This document shows positions 7,878-16,910 of a stretch of DNA of 23,894 nt, piece after piece. Both the position numbers and the translations under genes were made by a program. The stretch comes from Cylindrobasidium torrendii FP15055 ss-10 (Eukaryota > Basidiomycota > Agaricomycetes > Agaricales > Physalacriaceae). The DNA lies in contig KN880755.1 of assembly GCA_000934385.1 (NCBI GenBank), positions 1-23,894 of the forward strand, written 5' to 3'. The notes beneath the pieces were generated by a model. That model worked only from the letters and a program-made list of their open reading frames with translations, had not been told where the DNA came from and made no database searches. The number at the start of each line of letters is the position of its first letter. Within the stretch, counting starts at the first letter, position 1.

Positions 7878-9338
7878 ATGCCCATCACTCGGTCTCTGTC
7901 CCACTCGCGTGGCCTCATGCAGCTTGCACACTCCAAGCCAGGCCATCCCATCCAATCTGCACCAGACGATATTCTGCGCTACATTTTCGAATGGACAATG
8001 GCAGACAGCGTCGACAGCGGGGATTCCGACTCGCCGCCCTGGGTGCTCGGCCAGGTGTGCAGACGGTGGCGCACCGTCTCCCGGGGCCATCCTCCACTTT
8101 GGGCACGCATTTCCATCCGACTCGTACCCAGCACAAGAGGCCGGCAAGCACGTAGTGGAAGCGGACGCACAATCGAACACCTTCGCCTCCTACTCGATCT
8201 CTCAAAGGCTTCCCTTCTACACATTGACCTGCATCTACCCGTACAAGACGCAGCGGTGTCCACGGTCCTCCTTCCCATTCTTCGAGAACACACCCACCGA
8301 TGGGCAGCCCTACAGATTCGTTACGCCCCTGCTGTATGCGGTGACGTCCAAGTGCCGTTGTACGACCCCCGGTCGCTCTACTTTATACGGGCACTGTCCG
8401 GCGCACCATTTCCCACCCTGGGCTCGCTTGCGATTAGCTTCCCACCGTCTTCAACATGGCAAACAGAGACGCTCGCAGCGACAACAGTCATATTCGATGC
8501 CTTTTGCAACGCTACCAGCCTGCGCTCGGCAGTGCTCGATACGGAAAGTGGTGTGTTCCCAGTGCCTTGTGGCGATCTCAGGCAGTATCAGGCGGCGTTC
8601 AATAGCTCACTGGTGGAACTCCCGACCCTGCGGCGAGTGGAGAACCTCAGAGTTTGTCTCAACGAGTCGGTGTTGGCACGCTGGAGGCAGTCCAATGCAT
8701 ATCCAACGACATGGTGGGACCCGGAGGGCCTTGTCTGCCTCGAAACACTCGAATTACGGCTCATAGGGTGGAATCTTCAAGCTGAGCTCGACACAGTTTA
8801 TCCCCAGCTTCTGCGGCAGATGGTCGCGCCTCGATTGACGACGCTCGAGCTCAAGCTAGTGGACTGCGAGACGGTGGCCAGGGTGTTCAGCGATTTCCCG
8901 GCCTGTGCACTAGGCAGACTGGAGACGCTCAAGCTCGACATTGTGCTATCCGACGGTTACGCCAAGGTCGTGTCGAGCGAGGATAGGAGGATGTTTTTGA
9001 GGAATGCGCGCGGGGTGCAAACACTGTGGCTTGGCGGCCTGGCTTCTCTCGGATGGCTGGAGGACCTTACTCTGCACCAACGTCGCAGGGAATTTCCACT
9101 TCCGCATTTGAAAAGCCTAGGGCTGAGAGCGGATTCGGTCAGGCTGCATGGCTCATCGCTTCTGTACACGGTGCAACATCGGCCAATGTTAAAGGACGTC
9201 ACGGTTCTCATGAAGGGTGAGGTGGATGACACGCCACCGACGACGTTTGACGAGATAGAGTACAAAGTTCGTGGTTATGAGTGGAGAGGGATCAAGGAGC
9301 GAGTACGTATTAACTATGGGATTTGGAAGGTTCGATAG
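7878..9338 (+). CDS. F-box protein with leucine-rich C-terminal region (486 aa)
   Basis: Probable substrate-recognition subunit of an SCF (Skp1-Cullin-F-box) ubiquitin ligase. The F-box-like segment, residues about 23-80, reads PIQSAPDDILRYIFEWT then WVLGQVCRRWRTVSRGHPPLWARI, the typical agaricomycete pattern in which VCRRWR and the PPLW turn are conserved. The rest is leucine-rich with irregular LRR-like stretches (PTLGSLAISF, CLETLELRLIGW, RLETLKLDIVL, LPHLKSLGLRADSVRL) and probably forms the substrate-binding solenoid. It has no intron. The frame is open back to 7665, but the ATG at 7878 follows a CT-rich promoter and is the first to give a sensible N-terminus. This family is hugely expanded in mushroom genomes, so a specific target cannot be named. 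Its occurrence near DCN1, a cullin regulator, is probably coincidental. Confidence 0.85.
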   Translation: MPITRSLSHSRGLMQLAHSKPGHPIQSAPDDILRYIFEWTMADSVDSGDSDSPPWVLGQVCRRWRTVSRGHPPLWARISIRLVPSTRGRQARSGSGRTIEHLRLLLDLSKASLLHIDLHLPVQDAAVSTVLLPILREHTHRWAALQIRYAPAVCGDVQVPLYDPRSLYFIRALSGAPFPTLGSLAISFPPSSTWQTETLAATTVIFDAFCNATSLRSAVLDTESGVFPVPCGDLRQYQAAFNSSLVELPTLRRVENLRVCLNESVLARWRQSNAYPTTWWDPEGLVCLETLELRLIGWNLQAELDTVYPQLLRQMVAPRLTTLELKLVDCETVARVFSDFPACALGRLETLKLDIVLSDGYAKVVSSEDRRMFLRNARGVQTLWLGGLASLGWLEDLTLHQRRREFPLPHLKSLGLRADSVRLHGSSLLYTVQHRPMLKDVTVLMKGEVDDTPPTTFDEIEYKVRGYEWRGIKERVRINYGIWKVR

Positions 9339-9584
9339 GGTCTTTTCTTTGTGTTTTTACTGGGAGACTTCATGCTGGGAGTCATGCTCATAGGTGTATC
9401 ATATTATCTGGGTTCTATGTTAGGGTCTATACAGTCGTTTGTAGCATGGTTTTGTAATCAGACTGGGCGTTCTTTCGTTTACTTGGTCGATATTGAAAGC
9501 AATTATCACAAATATTCTACAGAAGTACTTCTTCGCTGTTCGCAGCCTTCGGGAGCAAACTGGGGTGCTTGATAAGTAGTGCAT

Positions 9585-9590
9585 CACGTG
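9585..9590. promoter_or_regulatory. CACGTG box just upstream of CIA2
   Basis: CACGTG lies about 33 nt before the CIA2 ATG, in the 284-nt gap after the F-box gene. No TATA box is obvious nearby. Confidence 0.3.
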
Positions 9591-9622
9591 CTACGAATGA
9601 TCAGCTTTCTGAACCTCCCACC

Positions 9623-10273
9623 ATGAGCGAAATCTACAACCCAAACCCAGTCATCTTTTCCACCAACAAACAGTCGAAATCAAACATACATTCCATATGG
9701 CTGCAAGATGACGAAGGCTATGGCAGTGACACCTACTTCGACGACATCGTAGAGCCAATCGACCAGAACGAGATTTTTGGTGCGTCCAACTGCTTCACAG
9801 TGGATCCTGGTTGTCTTACCATATTTCCAGATCTTATTCGCACAATATACGACCCCGAGCACCCAAATACGTTAGAGGAGCTCAACGTCGTCTCCGCGCC
9901 TCAGATCAAAATCTCAGGGAATCATCTGCATGTCGAATTCACCCCAACTGTGCCGCACTGCGGCATGTCCACTCTAATAGGTGCGTTTACCTGATAATCT
10001 TAATCTCCGTCTAATGTGTTCATTGAAGGCTTGTCTATCCGTGTCCGTCTCATGCGAAGTCTGCCCGACCGTTTCAAGGTGGACATTGTCGTCAAGCCAG
10101 GCTCACATCAGAGCGAACTCGCAGGTGCGCTATCTCCTCTTCAAGGAATAAGCTTTCCTGACTCTCTTCGAGTTAATAAGCAGCTGAATGACAAGGAGCG
10201 GGTTGCAGCAGCACTCGAAAATCCAGCTCTAGTCAAGACCATCGAAGCTACCTTGCAACAAGGTGTAGTGTAA
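9623..10273 (+). CDS. CIA2: Cia2/MIP18-family Fe-S cluster targeting protein (167 aa, 4 exons)
   Basis: Component of the cytosolic iron-sulfur assembly targeting complex (with Cia1 and Met18/MMS19), which delivers Fe-S clusters to DNA polymerases, helicases and other apoproteins. Exons are 9623-9779, 9831-9980, 10029-10124 and 10173-10273; introns are 51, 48 and 48 nt with GTGCGT or GTGCGC donors. The MIP18/DUF59 domain starts at [21 protein letters not shown] and continues through [32 protein letters not shown] and [17 protein letters not shown], all hallmark blocks. Cys96 in PHCGM is the conserved reactive cysteine. The first intron is 51 nt with no stop, so unspliced translation would add 17 residues between EIF and LIRT; the splice restores the family consensus. 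Length fits fungal Cia2. Confidence 0.93.
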
Positions 10274-10603
10274 TGTGGCTCTTGCGTCGCCTACATACAC
10301 ATGTCTGTGCTACCGCAGCGCTACTCGCTGCAAATGTAATGTCCTTGGAACAGACTGGCTGGCGCGTTACACACTCAAGAGCGACCCGGCCGAGATCGAT
10401 CTTTTGACTGTATACTCTGGCAAGGCGTTGAGCACACAATAGCCTCGTGTAGCCTCCAGGCGACGAGGCATCTACAAGTCGCTCACGGAGGTGTGTTGAG
10501 ACTGAGCTTAACGAACGTCTGAGGTCATGCCAAAACGATGAATCTATATAGGCCTCCGATGCTCTCCTTCGGAAACCACACATCTTCTCACTCTTGACTT
10601 GCC
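10274..10603. other. Intergenic region, promoter of first aldolase
   Basis: This holds the CIA2 3' flank and the promoter of the aldolase. A TATA-like CTATATAG at 10544-10551 lies 53 nt before the ATG. The minus-strand reading frame here (10248-10640) overlaps both genes' ends and shows no family features. Confidence 0.5.
10544..10551 (+). promoter_or_regulatory. TATA-like box of first aldolase
   Basis: CTATATAG, 53 nt upstream of the ATG at 10604. The paralogue has TATATAAG at 12261-12268. Confidence 0.5.
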
Positions 10604-11783
10604 ATGGACGGATACCCTCGTTCTCAACCACATCAACCACTCAGTTTACGCCAAGCACTACGCAGTGCGACAAAGGCTGACGGCGCCCTACTGGGAACCA
10701 TCCTCGGCCTTCGTTCTTTGGATGTCGCCAAGATCATCGCCAGAACAAACTGTGACTGGGTGGCCATCGATGCTGAACACGATCCGTGCTCAGCCAAATT
10801 GCTTTCAGAAATGGTTCGTGCAGTCCTCTCTCTCTACCTAATGTACGTTCGTTTACCAAGTACCTGGCTAGATCCAAACAATGCGCACTCACAGCCAAGG
10901 GCGCATCATACCCGTCGTGCGCATACCATCGCATTCATCCGAGTGGATTTCGTGGGCTATGGACGCCGGTGCTGGGGGCATCATCTTGCCGCATGCAGAA
11001 TCGGTCGAGCAAGTCCAAAGTGTGGTTAACGCCAGCAAGCTTCCTCTAAGTGCACGTCGTTTGTCTCGTCCATTCTTTGGTTCGCTTCCGTCTATCTGCG
11101 TCCCCTGACCTCTACTCATTCGCGCTCAAGGACACTCCGTCGATAGTGACCAAGAGGACGGAAGGATACAGGACAATGTGCATGTGGGCATCATCCCCCA
11201 GATTGAAAGCATACAGGGCGCGGAGAGCGCAGAAGGCATGATGCAGATTCCCGAAGTCGACGCAATCAGTACGCCCACCTCCTTTATCCCACCCCTACAG
11301 TCGTAGTGATACTGACCCTTATCTGTAGTGGTCGACCAGCTGGAGCTCTTGAAGGACGCAGATGGCTCGGTGGAGAAAACCTTTGAAATTATCCGTCGTA
11401 TCGAAGAGCTTGCAGCAAAGTACAACAAGCCCTTGCTCGCGGTCCTCACAGACAAGAACGATATGCCTGCAAAGCTGAGGGCGGGATACAGGATGGTGTT
11501 GGTTAGCGCTGACGGATATGCATTAGCCAGTGCAACCAATATCACCATAGCGGAGTTCAGGAAGATGTCGAGTGTGCAGGAAGAGGAGCACCAGGAAGTT
11601 CCGGCTGATGCTATAGTTCCTGTGAAGGAGGAAGAGGTCCAAGTCGTCGAAAGGGCGCTCGGACCAACAATCGAGGAGAGGAAGGTGGCCTCGCAAATCC
11701 TTTTCAGCAGGCTTACGCTAGGTATGCTGCTTATGGTGGCACTCTCATTCATTAGGGCGCACATTATCTCCTGGGTATACTGA
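10604..11783 (+). CDS. HpcH/HpaI-family aldolase with C-terminal hydrophobic tail, copy A (336 aa, 4 exons)
   Basis: Member of the HpcH/HpaI class II pyruvate aldolase fold, whose enzymes cleave 2-keto-3-deoxy sugar acids or 4-hydroxy-2-oxo acids into pyruvate and an aldehyde. Exons: 10604-10813, 10872-11079, 11131-11268, 11329-11783; introns of 58, 51 and 60 nt. Family motifs present: IDAEHDP (D56, E58, H59), VVRIP (R87), the glycine-rich WAMDAGAGGIILPHAES block, and PQIES with metal ligand E165. The usual G-x-x-D-L metal motif reads DQLEL, so the second metal-binding Asp is Glu191. The segment around SARRLSRPFFG is also aberrant and exon 3 is five codons shorter than in copy B. An acidic linker (EEEHQEV, KEEEVQVVE) leads to a hydrophobic tail LTLGMLLMVALSFI near residues 314-327, suggesting a tail anchor. 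Activity may be altered or lost. The 10814 and 11080 donors (GTTCGT, GTTCGC) are moderate. Confidence 0.82.
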
Positions 11784-12338
11784 TGGTTTTCTCGAGCTCG
11801 TGTACATAACTACAGTACGTGCTGTGCTATCGGACAAAGCTACTGTCTCTTTCGAGTCTTGATCTTTACATTATTTAACCCTATTTGTTATTCAATGGTT
11901 CACTTGAATTGTAAACTACTCGTGCAGTGCAGTGCTGAATAATCCTGTCTTTCACTTGATCCCAGTACTCGCGCCTCAGTGCGTAGCCTTATTTTTTGGT
12001 ACGGGCATGCCTGGCACTCTCACTGACCAATGTCGAATCCCGGTAAGTCTTGTCACCATACATGTTACAAAAGCGAACCTGATAGACCGTCGAACACGGG
12101 CAATGCGTTGGATGAGCGAGGTCCTCATTGCGACTTTTCTCGCGCATCTTGGGCGCTCAAAGTACGGTACTCGAAACAATGAAAAAGTTAAGCCACAGCC
12201 GAAGGGCCAGGTCAGCGCTATTGGGCATCGCTGACTTCATACTGTTGCAGATAGTCTGAGTATATAAGCTCATGCTTCACATAACCCTCAAGCTCAACAT
12301 CCTTTTTCGTCCAGTCGATTCTCAGCTTACTATATTCA
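11784..12338. other. Intergenic region between tandem aldolases
   Basis: No gene seen. The last part contains the TATA box of the second aldolase (12261-12268). Reading frames at 11932-12234 (plus) and 11976-12179 (minus) show no recognisable features. Confidence 0.5.
12261..12268 (+). promoter_or_regulatory. TATA box of second aldolase
   Basis: TATATAAG lies 71 nt upstream of the ATG at 12339, with a CT-rich stretch (CCTTTTTCGTCC) in between. Confidence 0.55.
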
Positions 12339-13500
12339 ATGGATCGCTACAACGCCTCCCATCCGCGCCAGTCCCCCAACCTGCGCCAAGCGCTACGAGA
12401 CGCCGCTTCGAACGACACCGCTCTGTTCGGGACAATCATCGGTCTTCCCTCCCTTGACGTTGCCAAAGTTATCGCTGCTACCGACTGCGACTTTGCTGCC
12501 ATAGACGCAGAGCACACTCCATACTCGGCGACATCGCTTTCGGAAATGGTACGTCCAATAAGTAGCGTCCTCTCCCAGCATGCTGAACTCCGTTGCAGGT
12601 CCAAACTGTTCGTGCATACAGCCGAGGGCGTATGATACCTATCGTGCGCGTCCCAACCCACACCCACGAATGGATTGCTTGGGCGGTCGACGCCGGCGCT
12701 GGAGGCGTCATCATGCCACACACCGAGTCCGCCGAGGAGGTTCGAGAGATGATAAACGCAGCCAAATTTCCTCCACACGGACATCGCTCGTTCCCCCCAT
12801 TTGCCTGTCAGTGCGCCCACTGCCTGAGTACCACCTGGGATGAATACTCACGCCTCCAACAGTATTGCCTATCGACGGCCAGAACGGCCCTACAAATGGA
12901 AAGACATGGTTTGAGACGAGTAATGAACATATTGCGATTATTCCTCAAATCGAGAGCGCAAAAGGTGTTGAAAATGCCGAAGCAATGATGCAGATTCCAG
13001 AGGTTGACGCTATCAGTATGTGCTTCCCTTGCTCGTCCATTCCAGTCTGACTTGTTGCGCCAGTGATTGGGCAAATGGATCTAACCATGGACGTCGGTGG
13101 GTCCGCTGAAAAAGCCGCTGAGCTCATCAGCCACGTCGAAGCTCTCGCCTTGAAATACAACAAACCTCTCCTCGCGTTCATCATGAACAAGGCCGACATG
13201 CCTGCGAAACTCAAAGCTGGGTACAGGCTTGCCGTGATCAGTGCCGATGTGTACGCTCTAACGGGGTCAACAAACGCGGCCATCGCAGAGTTCAGGGAGG
13301 CAGCGACTGGCAAAGGGTTAGAAACTACACATACTGTGGTCAAAGACGAGCCATCTGCCTCTCGCAAGTCACTCGTGCCAACGACTTCCGAACGCAAAGC
13401 GGTATCGCCAGAGCTTGTTATTGGGAGGCTTTCGATGGGCATCTTGTTAGTGGTGGCATTCTCGTTCCTTCGTGGACAGACCTCGTCTTGGGTACGATGA
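12339..13500 (+). CDS. HpcH/HpaI-family aldolase with C-terminal hydrophobic tail, copy B (335 aa, 4 exons)
   Basis: Tandem paralogue of copy A and the more canonical of the two. Exons: 12339-12548, 12599-12806, 12863-13015, 13064-13500; introns of 50, 56, 50-class (48) nt. Exons 1 and 2 are exactly as long as in copy A (210 and 208 nt) and all three intron phases agree. Motifs: IDAEHTP (D56, E58, H59), IVRVP (R87), WAVDAGAGGVIMPHTES, RSFPPFAL, PQIESAKGVENAEA with metal ligand E169, and GQMDL with the second metal ligand D196. These are the residues expected for a divalent-metal aldolase acting on 2-keto-3-deoxy acids; the exact substrate cannot be read from sequence. After a polar linker the protein ends in LSMGILLVVAFSFLRG (about 313-328) plus a short tail, as in copy A. 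HpcH/HpaI enzymes are normally soluble, so the conserved tail is notable. Confidence 0.88.
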
Positions 13501-13834
13501 TACATCAGTTGCTGCATCTATAGTTCATGATACACCCCATACCTTTCTAATTTATGCATTATACGCACCATACTTATCCTTAGGACGATAGGTCCTCACT
13601 CATTAGTACACAACATCATGCCCTCTAGCGTTTCCGACGACAGTCACAACAGGGCAGCAGAAAATGCACGAGAAAATGGTACGAGGCCACAAGCCAAGAT
13701 TGGGCTGACATTAAAACGAGGTCCGACGAGTGCTTAGAATTGCGATGAAGAACTATGCTGAGATATAAGTGAGATAAGCAACGCGATAATGCAAAATAAT
13801 GCAGGAAGTCCATGTTCGTCAGTGGGAATCACGG
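13501..13834. other. Convergent intergenic region, aldolase B / DCN1
   Basis: A 334-nt stretch between convergent 3' ends. Only 3' flank sequence is seen; no RNA gene or repeat was recognised. Confidence 0.5.
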
Positions 13835-15598
13835 TTAGTCTTGGCCCTTCTTGCTCGCCACAAACTCATCCACCAGGGTCGGCCATGCCTGTTGGTACTG
13901 TTAGCATGCAGATTGGGCCGGCAACACGAGGGGACATACCGCCTCTTCATCATACCCATCAAGATTTGGCCCTACGGCTTCCAAGAACTCCAGCATCTAC
14001 GACATGTCAGCGAGACCATATGCTGCAATGGTTGGGGGCGTACCATGCTCCAGAGGTCCTTATTCACAGCCTTGTAGCTGTCCTCGTGCGCCTGTGCGAC
14101 GCGTCAGAAAGGAGTGATGACAAGAAAGGGATATGTACGCTAATGAACTCCAGAATCTCTGACATGAGAATGTACTTGGGTACGAGGAGGAGGGTCCAGA
14201 AGGCTCTGGCAGTGTCCATGTCGATATTTCGAGACGCTCTATTCATGACTGTTCAGCTAGCGATGAGTAAAGAAGGAGAGGTGACGAACGGGGGTTTGGT
14301 GAAGACGAAGCAGAAGGCGTAGAGTGATTGGAACGCTTCTTTGGGGGCGGCGGCATATTGGAAGTAGGTGGTGCGGTCGTATGGCTCGTCGGGCTTCTTG
14401 GACGGCTTGACCGGAGGTTTGCCTTGGAAAAGGAGATCGTCAAGTTCTTCAATACAGGTCTTCATTGCAGACAACGAAGAGATCCTAAGATAAGTGAGCA
14501 AGTGCGAACAAACACGATCGGTGCACGCACTTGTGAGTAGTCGTCCATTTTTCCCACTTCTCCAGCTCGAATTTGCCCATCTCTTCTGACTTGAGCTGCC
14601 ATGATAGAAGGACAGGGAGGGCGCCATCCATTGAGATGTCTGCGTCTGTACACATGCGGTCGAACCCCTCCGGGCCTATAAGAGCGCTATTGTCTGCATC
14701 GGCGTAGGTGGCAAACAATGCGGCGGCGGCCTTCGGAGAGTAAGGTTCGTGTTTCTTTGATAGCGTTACTTTCTTGGGCTCCGGTTTGGGTTCGGCGGGC
14801 TTTGTTAAGATAAGTAAACAATTATCGCAGGTGAGGGGGTGGGAGTGCGTACTGGGTCCGCGGATTTGCTTGTTTCTCCGTTGGTGGTACTGGAAGCACG
14901 TGATGAGTCTTTGCGTCGGAAGCACGAGGAGAGAACGGAGAAGAGAAGGCCCATGCCCGGCCCGTCGTGGTGGAAGGGCGCAGAGGAAAAGTTGGCACTC
15001 ACGCGCTGGTCTGTGAGGGGAAATCAGCCACGTGGGATCTGTACGTAAGGAACACACTGACATCATCGGCTCTATTAAATGCAGGACGCGTCCAAGAATG
15101 GCGGGGCGACGCGTTCGAGTTGAAGAGAAGGGGCGGAGGATAAGATAAGGAGCGCATATATTCAGTATGTTTTACAGAAAATAACACGGTCACGCACTGT
15201 TTACCACGCTTCGGCTTCGCGGCGGTCTTTGCTTTCTTCGCGGGAGGCTGAACAGGTCAATCAGAATAATCAATCGCTGGGCATATGTACACAATAACGC
15301 ACCTGTTCAGCCTCCCCCTCGCTGTCGCCCTTGTCGACTGACTTTCTGTACACTCGTTAAACGCCCCATCCCTAACCCTTGCTATTGCCAAACATACGCC
15401 GTAGCTTTCTTCGGTGGGGCTCGCTTCTTCGGTGGCGGAGCGGCAGGTGTCTCGTCTCTGGTCTTCGTCCGTGCCGATGCACGGGAGGCGCGTGTGGAGG
15501 GTGCAGCTTCTGTAGGCTGCGCGTCGGGTTGTTTGCGCTGGGAAATAGTCGGTACACTGTCTATAATGTTGCATTCATGTTCAAACCTTCGGTGGCAT
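13835..15598 (-). CDS. DCN1: Dcn1-like cullin neddylation factor with basic N-terminal tail (338 aa, 11 exons)
   Basis: Scaffold-type E3 that promotes transfer of NEDD8 from Ubc12 to cullins. Minus-strand exons: 15598-15587, 15537-15398, 15345-15303, 15247-15205, 14908-14853, 14799-14531, 14484-14290, 14238-14139, 14091-14044, 13996-13940, 13888-13835. The frame closes over all 11. The PONY/DUF298 domain covers EPYSPKAAAALFATYADADN, IGPEGFDRMCTDADISMDGA, the ISSLSAMKTCIEELDDLLFQ helix, YAFCFVFTKPPASRNIDMDTARAFW, VNKDLWSMMLEFLEAVGPNL and YDEEAAWPTLVDEFV; the last carries the acidic cullin-binding face. The N-terminus is Lys/Pro/Ala-rich, starting MPPKRKQPDAQ, with nuclear-signal-like KKRAPPKK and AKKAKTAAKPKR. 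Introns are 46-55 nt except one of 296 nt (14909-15204). That intron contains an in-frame alternative start at 14954 (see next entry). An alternative view is two overlapping genes. Confidence 0.85.
14853..14954 (-). other. DCN1: Alternative first exon of DCN1 with acylation-type N-terminus
   Basis: The ATG at 14954 lies inside the 296-nt intron, in a good context (GGGCATGG), and is in frame with the downstream exon through DSSRASSTTNGETSKSADP. The encoded start MGLLFSVLSSCFRRK fits an N-myristoylation signal (Gly2, Ser6) with a following Cys for palmitoylation and basic residues. Use of this start gives 274 aa, close to the usual Dcn1 length. Human DCNL3 is known to be myristoylated and to act at the plasma membrane. 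CACGTG at 15029-15034 and a TTTAATAG motif near 15071-15078 lie upstream. Whether this is a real isoform, the only true start, or chance is inference. Confidence 0.45.
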
Positions 15599-16340
15599 CG
15601 TGTTTAGGCAGAGCTTTGGGTTGGCAGTCGTAGTTCAAGGTCAAGGCCGCCCTCGCGAACAAAAATCCCTTGAAGATGATCCACGTGACTGATCGCTAGT
15701 GGCCTTCGTGGCGCAGCGTGACGCTCTGACAATAATGAGGGCCTGTTTTGAGTGCGCAAGCAAAATTCCGGGATATGCCATTGCCAGGTGGCCTGTGCTT
15801 TTTGTACAACTACAATCCGGGCCCATAACCGCAATATATCAAATGCAACAAGGACTCCGATGCCTTTTCTCTTCTGAACCATGTAATTCACAAACATTTA
15901 GTTAACAACCCATATGATATGACTGAAGACGTTACAAAGAACGGCCATTGAAATGTTCAAGTCCCACAAGAGACACGAACTGATATGCACTCTGGCAAGG
16001 AAGAGCAGGACACTCACCGTAAGCTTAGCGTCACCGTGTCGAGGGACCAGTAACGAAGTAGATAGATTTCGGTGTTTGCTCAAGTGTACGAGGCTGGTGG
16101 AGAAGAGGCGGTCACCGAGTTGGAAACTTCGTCTTGCGAGTGTACCGGGCTGCCCGTCCGATGGTTCATGGACCGAGTACATCTTACATCTTGAGCTGCT
16201 CATTGACACTGTTTCGCTTCGCAATGAATGGGTGCTGATGCCTGATAGTGTTGAAACGTGCTAGGATTGCAACAAAAAAGCGATTCTTGGAGGAATGTAC
16301 ATCAGTTCAGATTGAATAAGTATATCATCGCTGGGCGCGT
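15599..16340. other. Intergenic region, DCN1 promoter and NTF2 3' flank
   Basis: No supported gene. CACGTG at 15682-15687 is about 85 nt upstream of the DCN1 start. Minus frames at 15604-15897 and 15898-16224 and plus frames at 15953-16264 have no family features and no splice-consistent extension that I could find. Confidence 0.5.
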
Positions 16341-16910
16341 CTATCCGAGAATGAGGCGGAAGATGTCGTTGAATCTAAAGAACGTCAGATTTGGGGGTGA
16401 CATCAGGAAGAAGGGTAGCTTACACCCAGAAGGAGCCGCCATCCGGCATCAGCTGGAATGTCTGGCAAAATGCGATAGGGTTGTCATCGGTCTACGCCTT
16501 GATCAGCACGATCCAAAGGTCCGGTGGGTGCAAACACACCTGGAGGAAGCCAGTGACGAGCACTACAATGGCAGAGTCCACTTTGGATGATGGCTGCACA
16601 TCGCGTGCCGAGACGTGGTGGCGCACGTTTCCGAGGTTCAGCGCCTGTATCACCGCCATCGTCAGCATCGTCAGGCAAAATCGTGCAGGTTGCGCACCGC
16701 AAGCTTTTCCATGATCGCGTCCACACCAAGGAACTGCTGTCCTTCCCATGTCATCATCGACTCTGGGCGCTTTCATCCATGTCAGTCGAGCCGCCGCCAA
16801 GTTCGAGTTTGCCGACCCACGTATAGCGGCTTCAGGCCCTCGCGCCCGGCATCAAAGGTAGCGTAGTAGAAGTCCGTGAACTGATTTGCGATTGCGATAG
16901 GGTCCGCCAT
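16341..16910 (-). CDS. NTF2: Nuclear transport factor 2 (121 aa, 5 exons)
   Basis: Small dimeric carrier that returns Ran-GDP to the nucleus by binding FxFG nucleoporins. Minus-strand exons: 16910-16817, 16762-16698, 16644-16540, 16491-16424, 16374-16341; introns of 54, 53, 48 and 49 nt. The protein begins MADPIAIANQFTDFYYATFD, the near-universal NTF2 start, and continues with SMMTWEG, VRHHVSARDVQPSSK, TDDNPIAFCQTFQLMPDGGS and YWVFNDIFRLILG, all matching the family end to end. Length (121) is normal. The first donor is uncertain: the frame-best choice uses GTCGGC (giving LYVESMM), while the better-looking GTGGGT four bases upstream would need the acceptor shifted by two and gives LYSMM, which is shorter than the family. 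The protein is more divergent than usual for such a conserved factor (RLILG at the end instead of RLNYG). Confidence 0.92.

Noticed and set aside
7717..8766. 349-aa open frame overlapping the F-box gene
   Set aside because: It lies in another frame of the F-box coding sequence, starts in the CT-rich promoter, and has no family features; the F-box frame carries the conserved motifs.
15604..16264. Several 97-108 aa frames on both strands between DCN1 and NTF2
   Set aside because: No family features, no splice-consistent extension, and the two strands compete; treated as intergenic.
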